Notes: a model not told the origin generated them from the sequence alone. Shown: positions 42,626 to 54,032, numbered from the stretch's first letter. The stretch is DNA of 64,000 nt from Aureobasidium sp. EXF-3400 (GCA_024195585.1 SWBL01000131.1:1-64000), one strand, 5' to 3'. Made by a program: numbers and translations.

Positions 42626-43355
42626 ATGGCCGGTAAGTCTGCGCAATTGTCGAGTACTAGGACGGCGTGTTTTGTCCACCTCCTGCTCGCAAGCGCCTTG
42701 GGCCAACAAGCACACATTGACTGACATGGTCCCCCAACAGACTTCCAGAACATCGCTGGTATGCGCAGACCTTGAGATCTTACGAAACGACCCCCCGAGT
42801 CTAATGTGACCTTCAGAACAATTCGTTCAGTTCTACTACAAGACCTTCGATGAGAACCGCTCCGCCCTCGGTGCCCTCTACGTACGGTTACACCGATCAT
42901 GAATGTTGCAAGAGAAGAACACATCCTGATATAATTGGAATATGCAGAAGGACCACTCCATGCTCACCTTTGAGAACTCTCCCGTCCAAGGCGCCGCTGG
43001 CATTACTGAGAAGCTCGTCGTATGTTTCGCAAGCTCAAGTCCTAAGGCACTCAAGAGAAGAGACTAAGCAATGTTCAGGGTCTGCCTTTCGCCAAGGTCC
43101 AGCACGAGGTTTCCAGCTTGGACGCTCAGCCCTCCAACGAGGCCGGTGGTATCCTGGTCCTTGTTGCCGGTAGACTTCTTGTACGTCGAGCAAAGACTGC
43201 AACCAAACACTGACAACAACTGACCGCCCGATTTACAGGTCGACGAGGAGCAGAGACCCATGAGCTACACCCAGTCCTTCCAGCTCCTGCCCGACGGTGC
43301 CGGTAGCTACTACGTCTTCAACGACATCTTCAGACTCGTCTACGCTGCCGCATAA
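42626..43355 (+). CDS. NTF2: nuclear transport factor 2
   Basis: There are six exons: 42626-42632, 42741-42758, 42817-42881, 42948-43019, 43079-43181 and 43240-43355. The product is 126 aa, the family length. The protein reads [39 protein letters not shown], then GAAGITEKLVGLPFAKVQHEV, QPSNEAGGILVLVAGRLLVDEEQRPMSYTQSFQLLPD and GSYYVFNDIFRLVYA, a complete NTF2 chain. NTF2 binds Ran-GDP and FG nucleoporins and carries Ran back into the nucleus. The first coding exon is only 7 nt (ATGGCCG) and the second 18 nt. No ORF of useful length shows this gene, so automatic calling could miss it. It shares the nuclear-transport theme with NIC96. Confidence 0.95.
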
Positions 43356-44105
43356 GCGATCTAATTAGCATGTGGGGAAAGAGAGAAAGAAAGAAGAAGA
43401 TGCACATATGTCATGTAATACTGGATCTTCCTCTGTGCACACAAGCCTTGTGGCTGACGGGTGAAGGAGCGAAGCCCAATTGATGAGCCGATAGTCATAA
43501 AATATCAGGCCAACGAAATCCACGACTCTCGACCTTGAAATGCACCGATGAAACTGCTTTGTCACTTGTGTCTTTGTGTCTTCTGGGACCATGCAATCTG
43601 CGGTACAAGCCAGAAGGCAGTCCAGCAAAACTCAGTAGCGAGATGAGCAGCGCAATCTAGATTTACTGCCCTCGCAAACAGATAGTAATATTGTAAGTTG
43701 AATCTGAGACGATGATCAGACGCAGCGGACCCTGAAAGTGGTCTGTTTTTGGCAGCAGGTCGGGGAAAGTTGACAGACTTGACGCCGGTCGTTCCTGCTG
43801 TTGCGCGACGCGAATCACAAGTCGCTTTGGTCGCAAGCTCTCATTCTCCGTAGGCATCTGTATTCTGCTCTCCTCAATGCAAGCCCTCCTTCATCCATCG
43901 CGTCCTTGACCCTATCTCTGTGAATTCTGTATTTCCACGATACTCGAAGCAGACTTACAGAACCTCTGCTCCCATCCACCACTACAGCTTGGTCCGAGCC
44001 ATTTATCACGTATTCCGAACCCGACAGCTTCACCGTCATACAACCTTGCAAGCTTCGCCGTCGCGACAACCATAGCGTCAACTCAACATTCAGTAAACCG
44101 ACAAG
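43356..44105. other. intergenic, TVP18 promoter
   Basis: This holds the NTF2 3' flank with an A/G-rich run (aagagagaaagaaagaag, about 43379-43396) and the upstream region of TVP18. No gene is seen. Confidence 0.5.
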
Positions 44106-44718
44106 ATGACGATCGCAGAAGAGCTCCGGTCGCGTAACTTCAGTGAGTCTCATGGGTGAACCACGCTGCCTGTTTCACAGCGCGCTGACTCGCGTTAGGT
44201 ATATACGGCCAATGGTGAGAACAAGCCACGCAGAATGAGCAGTGATCGCATATGCTGATTCAACATAACAGGGCCGGTATCATCAGCATGGTCCTATGTT
44301 TCGGTCTCGGCATTGGCAACATCTTCCTCTTCCACTGGGTTATCCTGTTTGCCGTGATATGCCTGTAAGTGGCAGTTGCATAAATCAAGCGATACGTTGC
44401 GCTGACCTCATGTCCAGTATCTGCTCCTTCATCATTCTCTTTGTCGAAGTCCCTCTCCTCCTGCGCGTCTGCCCGACGTCGTCCACGTTTGACACATCCA
44501 TCCGCCGCTTCGAGACCAATTACATGCGCGCCGCAATTTACCTTGCAATGAGTGTCATTCAATGGATCTCGCTCGCAGTCAAGACGACCAGTCTTATCGT
44601 TGCTGCGATTGTCCTGCTCATCACGGCCGTGTGCTATGCATTGGCTGGCGTCAAAGGCCAGGACTTTGTTGGAAGCAAGACTTTGGGCGGTCACGGTGTC
44701 GCTCAAATGATCGTCTAG
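44106..44718 (+). CDS. TVP18: Golgi membrane protein TVP18
   Basis: There are four exons: 44106-44142, 44199-44214, 44272-44364 and 44418-44718. The product is 148 aa. The start MTIAEELRSRNFSIYGQWAGIISM is the hallmark of Tvp18, and the RNFSIYGQW codons span two introns and a 16 nt exon. Four hydrophobic helices follow: IISMVLCFGLGIGNIFLF, VILFAVICLICSFIILFVEVPLL, AAIYLAMSVIQWISLAV and LIVAAIVLLITAVCYALAGV. The FVEVPLLLRVCPTS loop is also typical. Tvp18 is a small protein of late Golgi vesicles found with Tvp23 and Tvp15; its exact role is unclear. The chain ends GSKTLGGHGVAQMIV. Confidence 0.92.
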
Positions 44719-46159
44719 TCTGTCTCTTGGAGGCATGCATCCTTTTTGCGAATACGCGAACACGAAGGGTTCGAGAGGAACACAAACAACAAAACAACAA
44801 AGAAACCTGGTCACAAAAGCACTGGTGCTGTTGTGTACCTGAGTGAGGTGCATCGAGCATGCAAAGAGAGGTAGTCCCAACTACGGTGCAAAGTGTATTT
44901 TATACGAAGACCGCTTTTAATGAAGATATCTTAGTAACATGAGAATGCTTGTCACGCCACCAGTAGCATCAGCTTTGTAGAACTTGTAGGCTTATGATAC
45001 TGGTGCTACGCGAGACACGGAAGTTGGTGATGACAGTTACCAAGTGAATCAATCACTCAGGTGCCAAGTTGTAGTAGCGTGAGGAAAGTGCTTACGACAG
45101 CAGTGCATGGCGCATGGCAAAAAGGGAAAAAGATCATGCTTCAATGGTCATACCACCAAGTACGATCAAGGATGGCCATACAAGAGAGTTTGCTCGGACG
45201 GCACCATAATCAAGACACTACCGTGACATGGCTATTCGGGGATTTGCAAGTGCAGTATGTAGAAAGCATGACAACGTTCTAAACATGTCTCCAGAAACCT
45301 GTTTGACAAAATGTACCTGGAGAGCGAGAGGGGCTGGTGGAGATTCTCGAATGTATCATCGCGCGGGGACGGCAGGTGTGGCATAGCTGTGGCTTGGTTC
45401 TCCGAGGAGGCGCATCATGGGGTTTTGACAGGATGGGATCTGAGCGCGCTCATGTCGGGCTGCCCACCTGGCAACGTGTTGTCAAGCAAGTGTTTTGAGA
45501 CTTGGATAGACGAGCAGAGACTAGGATAAGGCGGTATGGGCTTTTGAAGAGACGGTGAGGGATATGTCTGTGTAGAAATATCTCAGGCCTGCTAGAACCG
45601 TGTGCAACCGGGCGGCCAATGATATGACGGGTGTAGCTAATGGACCTTCGTCACGCCTCTAGCGTCGATTCCGATCGGGGCAGTTTGTCTTTTGAGGGTT
45701 TCGTCACTAACCTGGACTTGCTTTCTCCCACTGTCCTCGTCTCACGAGTCCTTGTGTCCTTGAGTCCTTTTCGAGTCATCTCAATCGTTCCTGTCTTGTG
45801 ACGGCAATAACACACACGTTTCCCTTATACCTCTGTCCTGTGAAGTCCAAAGCGACGATCCGAGGGCCAACTGTTTCCAGCGTGGTAAGTTTGCATGCAT
45901 GCATTGGCTTATCGCAGATCTGCGTGGCAGATACAGCCTGGCAGAAAGTCTCATTGGCGAGCCTCTGCTGCTGCTGAGAAAGGCACTGGCGTTGAGCAAG
46001 CCAATGAGACATGACTACCTTTCTTTAGTACCTATCATCTATCCGTCTACCCAAGACCCTTTACCTCCAACATTCAGGTCGCAAGGCCAGCAATACTGAT
46101 CGATTCTTGCAGTTTCTCCTTGTCATCCACTTTTCCTTCTCGTCACACTACCTCCGAAC
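44719..46159. other. 1.4 kb intergenic region before AIM21
   Basis: I find no gene that I can support. Open frames at 45061-45282, 45311-45529 and 45776-46012 lack domains. The right part probably is the AIM21 promoter and long 5' UTR. Confidence 0.5.
45885..46112 (+). other. candidate 5' UTR intron of AIM21
   Basis: A perfect GTAAGT donor at 45885 can pair with the acceptor TTCTTGCAG ending at 46112; ACTGAT lies just before it as a branch point. The intron would be 228 nt and end 47 bp before the ATG. Without transcripts this is only a candidate. Confidence 0.35.
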
Positions 46160-49100
46160 ATGAGCGCCGAACTGCCAAAAGTGCCTCCGCGTCCAGCTCG
46201 CACCCAAGAGAGGCCTGCAGACCCCACCATGAACGCTCCAATAATTCCTCCTCGTCCCCAGCGTCGCACCGAGAGATCTGTCTCTCCCATGAGGGGAGAG
46301 TACACTCGTTCTCCTCTGAACGACATGCCGGCCCCTAGTCCCGACGCCAATGGCAGGATGTACAGCCAGAGAAACCTCTCGGCTCAGGACCTTCCTCCTC
46401 GTCCCCCAAGTGTCAGCCTTCCCTCAATCGGTCAGGAAGGCAGCGAGTATGCCAATCTCCAGGAGGAAGAACAAGCAGCTGCTGAACAGCACCGAAACAT
46501 CTCCCCTGATTTGCCTATGCATGCTCCTACGGCATCTGTGCCCCAGTCGACTGCCAAATCCAGAATTCAGACTGTGACTCGTACCGACTCTAGTCAAGCC
46601 GCATCCCACGGAATCGGCTCGCCTGGAGACTCGGTTCACCCGCTAAGAGCAAAGGCGAGCTTCAGTCGTTCAAATCTCTCCCTGTCTCATGAGCCTACTG
46701 AGGAGGATGAACACGGCATTCCCGAAATTGGTCTCCAAGTGCCTATGTTGAAGTATGCTGGTGATGTCCAGGCCCCCACACCGACCCCATCGTCAAAGAC
46801 TGGAACACCTGGTTTTAGCTTTAACGATGCAGCTCCCCGTAACCATCACCGCAAGCGTAGTTCGCGTCAAGAATTCGGTCCTCCCGGAAGTTATGGTCTG
46901 CACGGCCATCGTCAGGATCCCACAGATCAGTTCGAGAAGGCGTGGTATGCCAAGCACCCTGAGGAGCTTGTCAAGGAACACCGTCCCTATGATCCTGGCC
47001 ATGCTCCCAGTGACTGGGCCTTGAGCAGTGACGATCTCAACAAGCTGGTTCATCAGAACTCTGGTCGTGGTCTCGGAATGGGTACGCTATCTGATCCCAT
47101 GCTCCTACGCCCTGAACTGAACTGAACTGATGTGAATATGTATAGGTACTTCGCCCGCTGCTATCGGCACTCCGGACGAGTCGATTGGTTTCATGGCTTC
47201 TGAAGCATACACTTCCCGTATGAACTCTCCCAAACCTTTGTCAAGTCTTAGCAAGCGCCCTTCGAGCGGTGCCCCGCCCGCTGTCGAGTCCCCTCTCAGA
47301 AAGGAGTCTTTCAACTTGAAAGAGATTTCCCAGAACGATAATGCTATGGAAAGCGAGGCTGAGGGTGAGGTCATCCACATCGATCCCCCGGCTCACCGTC
47401 ACAGCAAAATTCACGGTGGTGGCTACGACCCTCCCACTGTAGACCTCGGCCCTGAGGGAGGCAACACTCTTGAGCGTGGCGGTTGGGTCATCGAGAACGG
47501 CGATGGTATTCCCATCTTGGCCTCCGACGAGGTTGCCAAAAACAACCCTGAGGCTGTCTACTGGCAACCCGCTGTCTCTCCCTCCAAGGAAAGGAAGGGC
47601 AACGACTACTACGATGCATATGCATCTGATTCCTCGGCTACCGGTGTTTCCCGCAGACTTAGTAAAGAGAAGCTTAGAACCAGCAGCGGAAGTGAATTGG
47701 CTAGATTCAAGTCTCGCGAGGCTCAGCCTTCTGGTGCTGGTACACCTCTTGAGGAAATTGAAGAATATGAGCCCCTCTTCCCTGACGACGACGACAAGCC
47801 TCAAAAGCCTCTGACTGTTGCTGACAAGGTTAAGCGTCCTGACTTGGCTCGTCACCACTTCCCCAGTCAAGACATCTGGGAAGATGTTCCTGAAAGTCTG
47901 CAGTATCAGACTGAGGTATCCGGTCCCCAGGAGCCCGAAGAGCTTACAGCTTCGACTACTTTCGAACATCCGGATAAGGAACAAGCACGTAAGGAGGGTA
48001 ACAACCCCGAAGATCGTGCCGACTTCCTTTCCCAAGAAGCTAAGAGAATGGCTAAGACTGGTTTCAAGCCTGGCGTTTCCGACGACATGACTCGCCCTGG
48101 CTACAAGAATCGTTTCCCCAGTAGAGATATTTGGGAAGATTCACCTGACAGTCTGCAGCTGGAGACCACCGTTGAGACGCCACAAATGGAGGCCGAGGAC
48201 GTCTCAAGTCCTGCAGATATCAAGTCGCCTGAGATTCCTCCGCGCCCGGCTCGCTCTTCCAAGCTTTCCGAGGTATCGACTCCCGAACCCGAAGAGAGCA
48301 CTAAGCCTCAGATTCCGGCAAGACCAGCTGGTCACCAGGCTCCCATCATTCCCGAGCGTCCTAAGCCTCAAGTGCCTGCCCGACCTGCAAGAACTGAGAA
48401 TGCTCAACCTCAGGATGGTGCATCAACCGATAGAGCTGTATCACCATCAGCCGTCAAGGCCAAGCCTGCAGTTCCTGCAAGACCAGGCGGCAACAAGTTC
48501 GCCGCACTCAAAGCCGGTTTCCTTGAGAACCTGAACGCACGTCTTGGCTCTGGTCCTCAAGCTCCTCCTAAGCACGAGGAGCCAGCTGAAGCACCTGCTG
48601 AAGAGAAGGCTCCCCTTGCTGATGCCCGCAAGGGCCGTGCTAGAGGTCCCGCCAGAAGAAAGCCCGCTGCTGAATCTGCCGCAGCTCCTGCAGCTGCATC
48701 CGGCACATCAACTTTGTCTATCGGTACCACGTTCACCATTTTCCAAATCAACGATCAAGGTGATTTATCTGTACCCATCGAGCAACTTTCACCTACTCTA
48801 GCCAAGGGTGCTCAGGAGATGGAAAAGGCGGCTGCTGCAAACACCGAGGGTGCTGCCCCTGCCTCTTCATCTTCAGCCGCTGACAATGAGAAGACTGTCC
48901 TCTCTGGTCTTCCTGCTCAGGCGATTGGTCATATTGGTGACACACCTGACCCCAAGTTGTCACAGCCAACGATGGAGCGTGCTTCAGCCATTCAGTCCGA
49001 ATTTGAAGCAGCGCTTGCCGACTCAGAAAAGCACGGCGAGCAACCTGCTGATGGTGAGACGGATGTTGTTCCATCAATCCCTGATCGCTCTTCAGAAGTG

Positions 49101-49559
49101 CCTATCCCCGGCCAGACTGCCACTCAGGATACTAGATCTGCAGAAGGACTCAAGGGTGACATCGAGAAGACTGAAAGTACAGCCACTGCTAGCAAGTCTG
49201 CTGACACGAACACCGCCGATGACTCTGGGGAGGGTCTTGTCTCTAAAATCGGTCAGTCTGTCAACAACGCCGTGAACTACGTGACAGAGTCTGTTTCAGA
49301 GACTGTTCAGGGTGCAACAACATCTGAAAGCAAGGAACCTGCTGAGCAGGAAAGTAAGCCTCAGATGACTGACACCAGTGTACAAACCGGCCAGCAAGAC
49401 ATTACTATCAAGAGTCCCACAGGCGAAGAAGAGAGCATGACATTGCACCTCGGAGGCCGCGCACCTAAAGAGGGCAATGTGGTAGTCAAGGACGGACAGG
49501 AGATTGTATCAGATATGGATGAAAAACATCGGTTGGCTACCGTTGGCCACGGTATGTAG
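46160..49559 (+). CDS. AIM21: AIM21-like actin patch protein
   Basis: Exons are 46160-47081 and 47146-49559, with a 64 nt intron in a Gly codon; the product is 1111 aa. The protein is long and mostly disordered, with proline motifs for SH3 domains: LPKVPPRPART at the start, IIPPRPQRR, DLPPRPPS, EIPPRPARS, PQIPARPAG, PQVPARPAR and PAVPARPGG. Conserved blocks of the filamentous-fungal AIM21 family are FEKAWYAKHPEEL, SEAYTSRMNSP, ERGGWVIENGDGIPILASDEV and a repeated RDIWEDxPxSLQxxT unit. A basic helix (NKFAALKAGFLENLNARLG) follows, and the chain ends SPTGEEESMTLHLGGRAPKEG. In yeast Aim21 joins Tda2 and capping protein at endocytic actin patches. The overall pattern, not one domain, supports the call. 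Confidence 0.85.
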
Positions 49560-50271
49560 AGTTCTTACAGTGTAATAGCAGGCCAAGAGCTAGATAACAT
49601 ACAAAAGCTGGATTGGGATGTTTTATTTGAGATGCTAGAGGTGTGCAACTGATCTGAAGTTGTGATGACTACAGTGTGTGGCAGTGTTTGATGGTTTGAT
49701 GTTGTGTTCATTGGGTGACCCTGTTGGCCTGACCCGTCTATCCTGATTCGACCATGCACTCTTGCTGTCATCATCGCACCATGCGGCCGGCATTGTATCT
49801 CATTTATGCTTCAGGAGTTTGATGCAGCCACCAATTGCTGCTTTGATACTCGAGCATGAAAACAACGAACCGCATATGATTTCGTTGCAACGTGATGAAT
49901 CAGAACATGGTTGTTTGATAAGAAAGCGGAAGCTGCGGAGCTATGGGAAGCCATCAAGGTGGCGGATGCGTAACTCCTCCGAATGATCCCCGTACTGGAC
50001 TCTCGACCTGCCCTCTCATCTATTAGACGTGTAGATATGACGACGATATGCCTTTGGCTACGTAAGCTCTACGTCTGAACAGATTTTGTATTTCTAAGCT
50101 TGAGTGCACCTTGATGAACGATTGATGGAGTTCGGGCAATATATCTATTCGAACCATATCATATAATATTGTCTTTTCTCCCTCCCACCTTCCACTCCCA
50201 GATTTCATTACATCTTCTGCAAGGAAACAACAACTCAGCAACTCCAGAAACACAGATAAACAGCAAACACA
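49560..50271. other. intergenic, promoter of reductase 2
   Basis: This holds the AIM21 3' flank and the upstream region of reductase 2. ATATATC at 50139-50145 and a CT-rich run (tcttttctccctcccac, near 50171) stand before the ATG at 50272. Confidence 0.5.
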
Positions 50272-51373
50272 ATGTCCAAATCCGCATCTCAACAAACCAT
50301 CCTCGTCACTGGAGCTTCAGGCTTCATGGCCACACACATCATATCCTCCTTCCTTTCTGCCGGCTACAACGTACGCGGCACAGTACGTTCCCAAAAATCC
50401 GCCGAAGGAGTCAAGAAATCGCACCCCGAATACGCTTCCCAGATTTCTTTTGCTATCGTTCCTGATATCGCCGCTCCCAACGCTTTCGACGAGGCTGTCA
50501 AAGATGTAGATGGTGTGATCCACAATGCATCTCCTTTCGCCTTTGACGTCAAAGATAACGAGAAAGAGCTTTTGAACCCTGCTATTCAGGGTACCAAGGG
50601 ATGTCTAGAGGCGGTCAAGAAGTTTGCGCCCAAGGTTAAGAGGGTGGTTGTTACGAGTAGCTTTGCATCTATTGTGGATATGAGTAAAGGAACGAGACCC
50701 GGATATACCTACACGGAAAAGGATTGGAATCCTTGCACTTATGAGGAGGCCAAGAAGGGAGATGGAGCTGTGGCTTATTGCGCCAGTAAGGCGTTTGCGG
50801 AGAGAGCTGCTTGGGAGTTTGGAAAGGATCCCGAGGTTAAGTTTGATGTGGTTACTATTTGTCGTAAGTCTCCCCTCCTTGTCTGTTCTGAGTTGGGGAC
50901 AGATGCTGACTAGAACAATAGCTCCGATGGTCTACGGACCCCCCAAGCACGCAGTCCCGGATATGAAGAAGCTCAACACCAGCTCAGCTGATATCTACCG
51001 CTTCATCAACGGCAGCACCAAGGAACCCGGCGACACTGGCTTCCCCCTCTGCGTCGATGTTCGCGATGTAGGAACTGCACACCTCAAAGCCTACGAGGTG
51101 CCTGAAGCCTCGAACCAGCGCTTTGCCGTCACGTCAGGAAACTTTACCTACCAGCGTGTTTGCGACATCATCAGAGCAAAGTTCCCAGAGCTGAAGGACA
51201 AGGTGCCTGAGGGAAACCCTGGCGAGGCCTATCCCGACTTCTTTGGTTTGAGCAATGAGAAGGCGAAGAAGGTTCTGGGAATGCAGTTCATTGGGCTTGA
51301 GGAGATGGTCGTCGATACAGTGAAGAGCTTGTTGGAGCTGGAGAAGGCTGCTGGTGAGAATGGTAGCAAGTAG
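50272..51373 (+). CDS. NAD(P)-dependent extended short-chain reductase 2
   Basis: Exons are 50272-50863 and 50922-51373, with a 58 nt intron in the Pro codon of ICPPMVYGP; the product is 347 aa. TILVTGASGFMATHI holds the glycine loop (13-19) and GTVRS the NADPH-type Arg (39). IHNASPFAFDV, RVVVTSSFASIVD and the catalytic Tyr169-x-x-x-Lys173 (AYCASKAFAERA) follow, then PPMVYGPPKH, CVDVRDVGTAHLKAYEVPEASNQRFAVTSGNFTYQ and a C-terminal helix. It belongs to the same dihydroflavonol-reductase / Gre2-like group as the gene at 40883 and shares block order. The intron positions differ (early in gene 1, at the PPMVYGP block here), so this is not a recent copy. Confidence 0.92.
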
Positions 51374-51904
51374 ATGGTGTTACTAGAGTATAGACACATG
51401 TGGACATAGATCTTGTTGATACGTATTGTATATCATGATTACGACAATCCTAGCAATCATAAATCGTGTGAGACCTGCCTTTGAAGGTCTCATTGTGGTA
51501 CCAGTGCTCGCTCGTAGACAAGGCTATAGAGGAACAAGACTGGAGAGACCTTGCGCAACAAAGTGGTCGTTGTCTTAGTGTAGAAGCGGTCTTCTAGCTT
51601 CGAAGGACAAAATGACTGTGAAATCACAGGTTGGTAGCAGGCTGGAGGATGTAAGGCAACGGTCAGTCAAAGGCGGCAATAAGTTGTTTCAACAGAAGGT
51701 CGACAGAAAAAGGGTGCGAGAAGAGTCGAGAGGATAATCGGTCTAGAAAAAGTGAACGACACAAATGAAGAAAGGGGGTAGGAACATGCGAAGATAACAG
51801 AGACGATTCAGGAGATATGCAGCAGTATCAGCAAGCAAAGGAATCTTACCAGTCGCTCGTCGTGACACAACAGCCAAAAGCTGGGACAAAAAAAGAACAA
51901 CAAG
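51374..51904. other. intergenic
   Basis: This is a purine-rich spacer between reductase 2 and the tRNA; the last ~100 bp before 51905 contain A-runs (AAAAAAAG near 51889). Read on the minus strand these are T-runs that can end RNA polymerase III transcription of the tRNA. Confidence 0.5.
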
Positions 51905-52059
51905 CACCGTAAGCAGGATTCGAACCTGCGACCTCCCGATCCTTGAGAGAGAGTATTAGGGACTCAGGTAAGCGGTCTTAGGGACTTAGGGACTTAGGTA
52001 AGCGAGTTTGGGGATTTAGGATACCAGATCGGGTGTGCTGACCACTGCACCACCACGGC
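51905..52059 (-). tRNA. tRNA gene with a long repeat-containing intron (isotype uncertain)
   Basis: Read on the minus strand: the 7 bp acceptor stem is GCCGTGG with TTACGGT (three G-U pairs), the D-arm is GTGC-AGTGGTCA-GCAC, the anticodon stem is CCCGA with TCGGG, the variable loop is AGGTC, and the T-arm is GCAGG-TTCGAAT-CCTGC; the discriminator is G. The A box (TGGTGCAGTGG-like) and B box (GGTTCGAATCC) are intact. About 82 nt (roughly 51941-52022) interrupt the anticodon loop where tRNA introns normally sit; the mature RNA would be 73 nt. In the simplest fold the loop starts TCTGGT, which puts C where U33 is expected, so the anticodon is ambiguous (shifts of one give CTG, TGG or GGT). The intron contains repeats of CTTAGGGA and GGTAAGCG, listed separately. 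Confidence 0.75.
51953..52020. repeat. TTAGGGAC/GGTAAGCG repeats inside the tRNA intron
   Basis: On the + strand the intron holds TTAGGGACTCAGGTAAGCGG, then CTTAGGGACTTAGGGACTTA, then GGTAAGCGAGTTTGGGGATT. This is an imperfect direct repeat of about 20-30 bp plus a short TTAGGGAC tandem that resembles, but is not, the fungal telomere unit TTAGGG. Confidence 0.7.
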
Positions 52060-52600
52060 TTCTTGGCTTGTTAAAGGGGACAGGAATAACATTGTATATG
52101 AAGGTTGAAAGAAAGAGTGGGTCGGTGTGGGAGGGATGAGGTCGCGTGAGGGAGTTGTGTCAGTCGGCAGGGCTTGGCAAAGTATACCCGACAGCGCAAT
52201 GGATGTTGGACAAGCATGCAGCCAATATCGACTCCGAAGCTTTGGTTGGCGAAGGATACTATGTATCGACGGCCGGTCTGTAGTGTGAAATACAAAAGGA
52301 GGCCATCGTGGGATGAAGGGCGTCTGAGATACTCCGATTTTTGGCACATGCAGCTTGTTCTCGAGACATATAGAGCGATATATTGCAGGCGGGGGCGGAT
52401 CAGCGCAAGAAGGTCTGGTTCAGAATATAAGAAGTCGTAAAGAACAAAAGAAGGGTATGGCATTAAACCGACAAGGCTTTTTTGTACAATGCTGAGAGGT
52501 CAGCAGGAAGACGTGGTGCATGCAAAGATCGGGGGTATCGTTCGTATCAGACAAGGGAGGGTAATATGTTCATGAAAGGGTCGATCTCGACGGCAGGACC
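52060..52600. other. intergenic
   Basis: This is the upstream side of the tRNA and the 3' flank of the DUF4870-like gene. Overlapping minus- and plus-strand frames at 52071-52463 have no domain. Nothing else is seen. Confidence 0.45.
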
Positions 52601-53292
52601 TTATTCGCGGTCGACGTAGGTACTGGCCAGGCGTCCGAAGAAGGGGAGCTCGAATCGGTCGAGGGTCTCGGCTAGCCGGAGGTGTCAGTACAAAGAATAC
52701 GGACAGGACTCATATACAATCTCACCATCTCGGTAGGCCCTGAAGACCAGTAGGACAATCAAGCCCAAGTCGCCAACAAAAAGCAACCAAGACAAGAAGC
52801 GAGACCATGAGAGCAGCAAGTGCAGCACAAACAAGGCCGCAAAGACAAGACTCGACTGCCACGCGTGGAATCTGTCGCGTCATATCAGCATTATGCTCTT
52901 TCTTTCCTTGTCTTAACTGGATTGACATACCGCACGTAGTCGCTCTTCCTCTCAAAGATCAACATGGCGACACCACCTGCAGGCGGCAGCAGTAGATATG
53001 GTAGACAAGCCTCAATGTCCATGCGGATTCCCAAGCTCGTTTCAAAGACATAATAACCATCTCCTCTTAACCGCGACGATTGGGTTGTGTTGGCGGCTTC
53101 GAGATCATCGTATGCCGAAGGGGAAGGGAGTTGTGAGTAGCGAGATGCAGCCCAAGGATCTTCGATACTTGATTGAGCGCGAGGAGTGACTACAGCAGGG
53201 CGAGGTGACGAGGTCGATGTGCGGAGTGGTGGTGATAGCGCGCGTGTTGATTCAGGAGGGCTGCTTTGGTAGGGTGCGAAGTTGTGCGCCAT
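52601..53292 (-). CDS. small membrane protein resembling DUF4870/Tic20-type proteins
   Basis: Exons are 53292-52931, 52871-52726 and 52671-52601; the product is 192 aa. I take the ATG at 53292 (MAHNFAPYQSS), because the residues upstream in the open frame look like untranslated leader. The N-terminal ~105 residues are Ser/Pro-rich and disordered. The conserved part is GIRMDIEACLPYLLLPPAGGVAMLIFERKSDYVRFHAWQSSLVFAALFVLHLLLSW, then FLSWLLFVGDLGLIVLLVFRAYRDAETLDRFELPFFGRLA: three to four helices with the YVRFHAWQS loop typical of this group. Homologues are widespread in fungi and of unknown role. Both splice junctions fall within this conserved block and rejoin it perfectly. Confidence 0.85.
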
Positions 53293-54032
53293 GATTGCGT
53301 TTTTGGTGTGGATTGATAATCCTTTGAGGCAATGGACAGAGATGTATAGAGAGACAACGTAGGGGAAGAGAGTGTCCAGAAGAGTTTGTTTGTTGCTATC
53401 TGAGGGTATACCGTCACCGCTGCTTGGGTTGTTCCCATCGCCGGAGCTGCTGGCCGGGACCCGTGGTTTCTCCGTCTTGGTGAAACGCACCGCTCCTTCT
53501 TCAACAACTCTGTTACTTTCTAAGTCGGTGAGCAACACATGTCAAGGCCCCCAACCAATGATACGGCTTAGCATCTCGATCATGTTCGAATGGCTCATCC
53601 ATGCCGACGCAAGCTTACCCGGGACATGGCAGCATCCCTAGATCAAGGTGCTAGATAAATGCTTCTGTCAAAATGCACAATCGAGTTCAAGACGGTGTAA
53701 GCTCCATTGAGAGTACGAGTGGTATGTGAATAATCATTCACTTCTAACAAGCTTGTTCCTCGCTGCTGCTCGTTCCGGTAAGTGATCATTCGGTCAGTTA
53801 TCGACTCTCCTGCTCTGCTTCCTCTCTCGAACTGTTCCATCAAAATGCACGAATGTTATCAGACTGCACGCATTGTCCAAGGAGAGCAGGAATCTTCTTC
53901 CGTCGTCGAAGTCTTTTGCTTATCATTACTCCCCACTCCATGTACCTTCCATTTACTTTTCAACTAATCAATCTCACTTCCACTTTGAGCCCACACGCCT
54001 ATCCTCAGCATTCACTCCATCGATCAAGCAGT

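Noticed and set aside
47241..48035. 264-codon minus-strand frame
   Set aside because: It is antisense to AIM21 exon 2 and lacks a domain or an independent promoter context.
51953..52020. Telomere or CRISPR-like repeat array
   Set aside because: The TTAGGGAC units are few and irregular, sit inside a tRNA intron and have no spacers; neither a telomere nor a CRISPR array fits.
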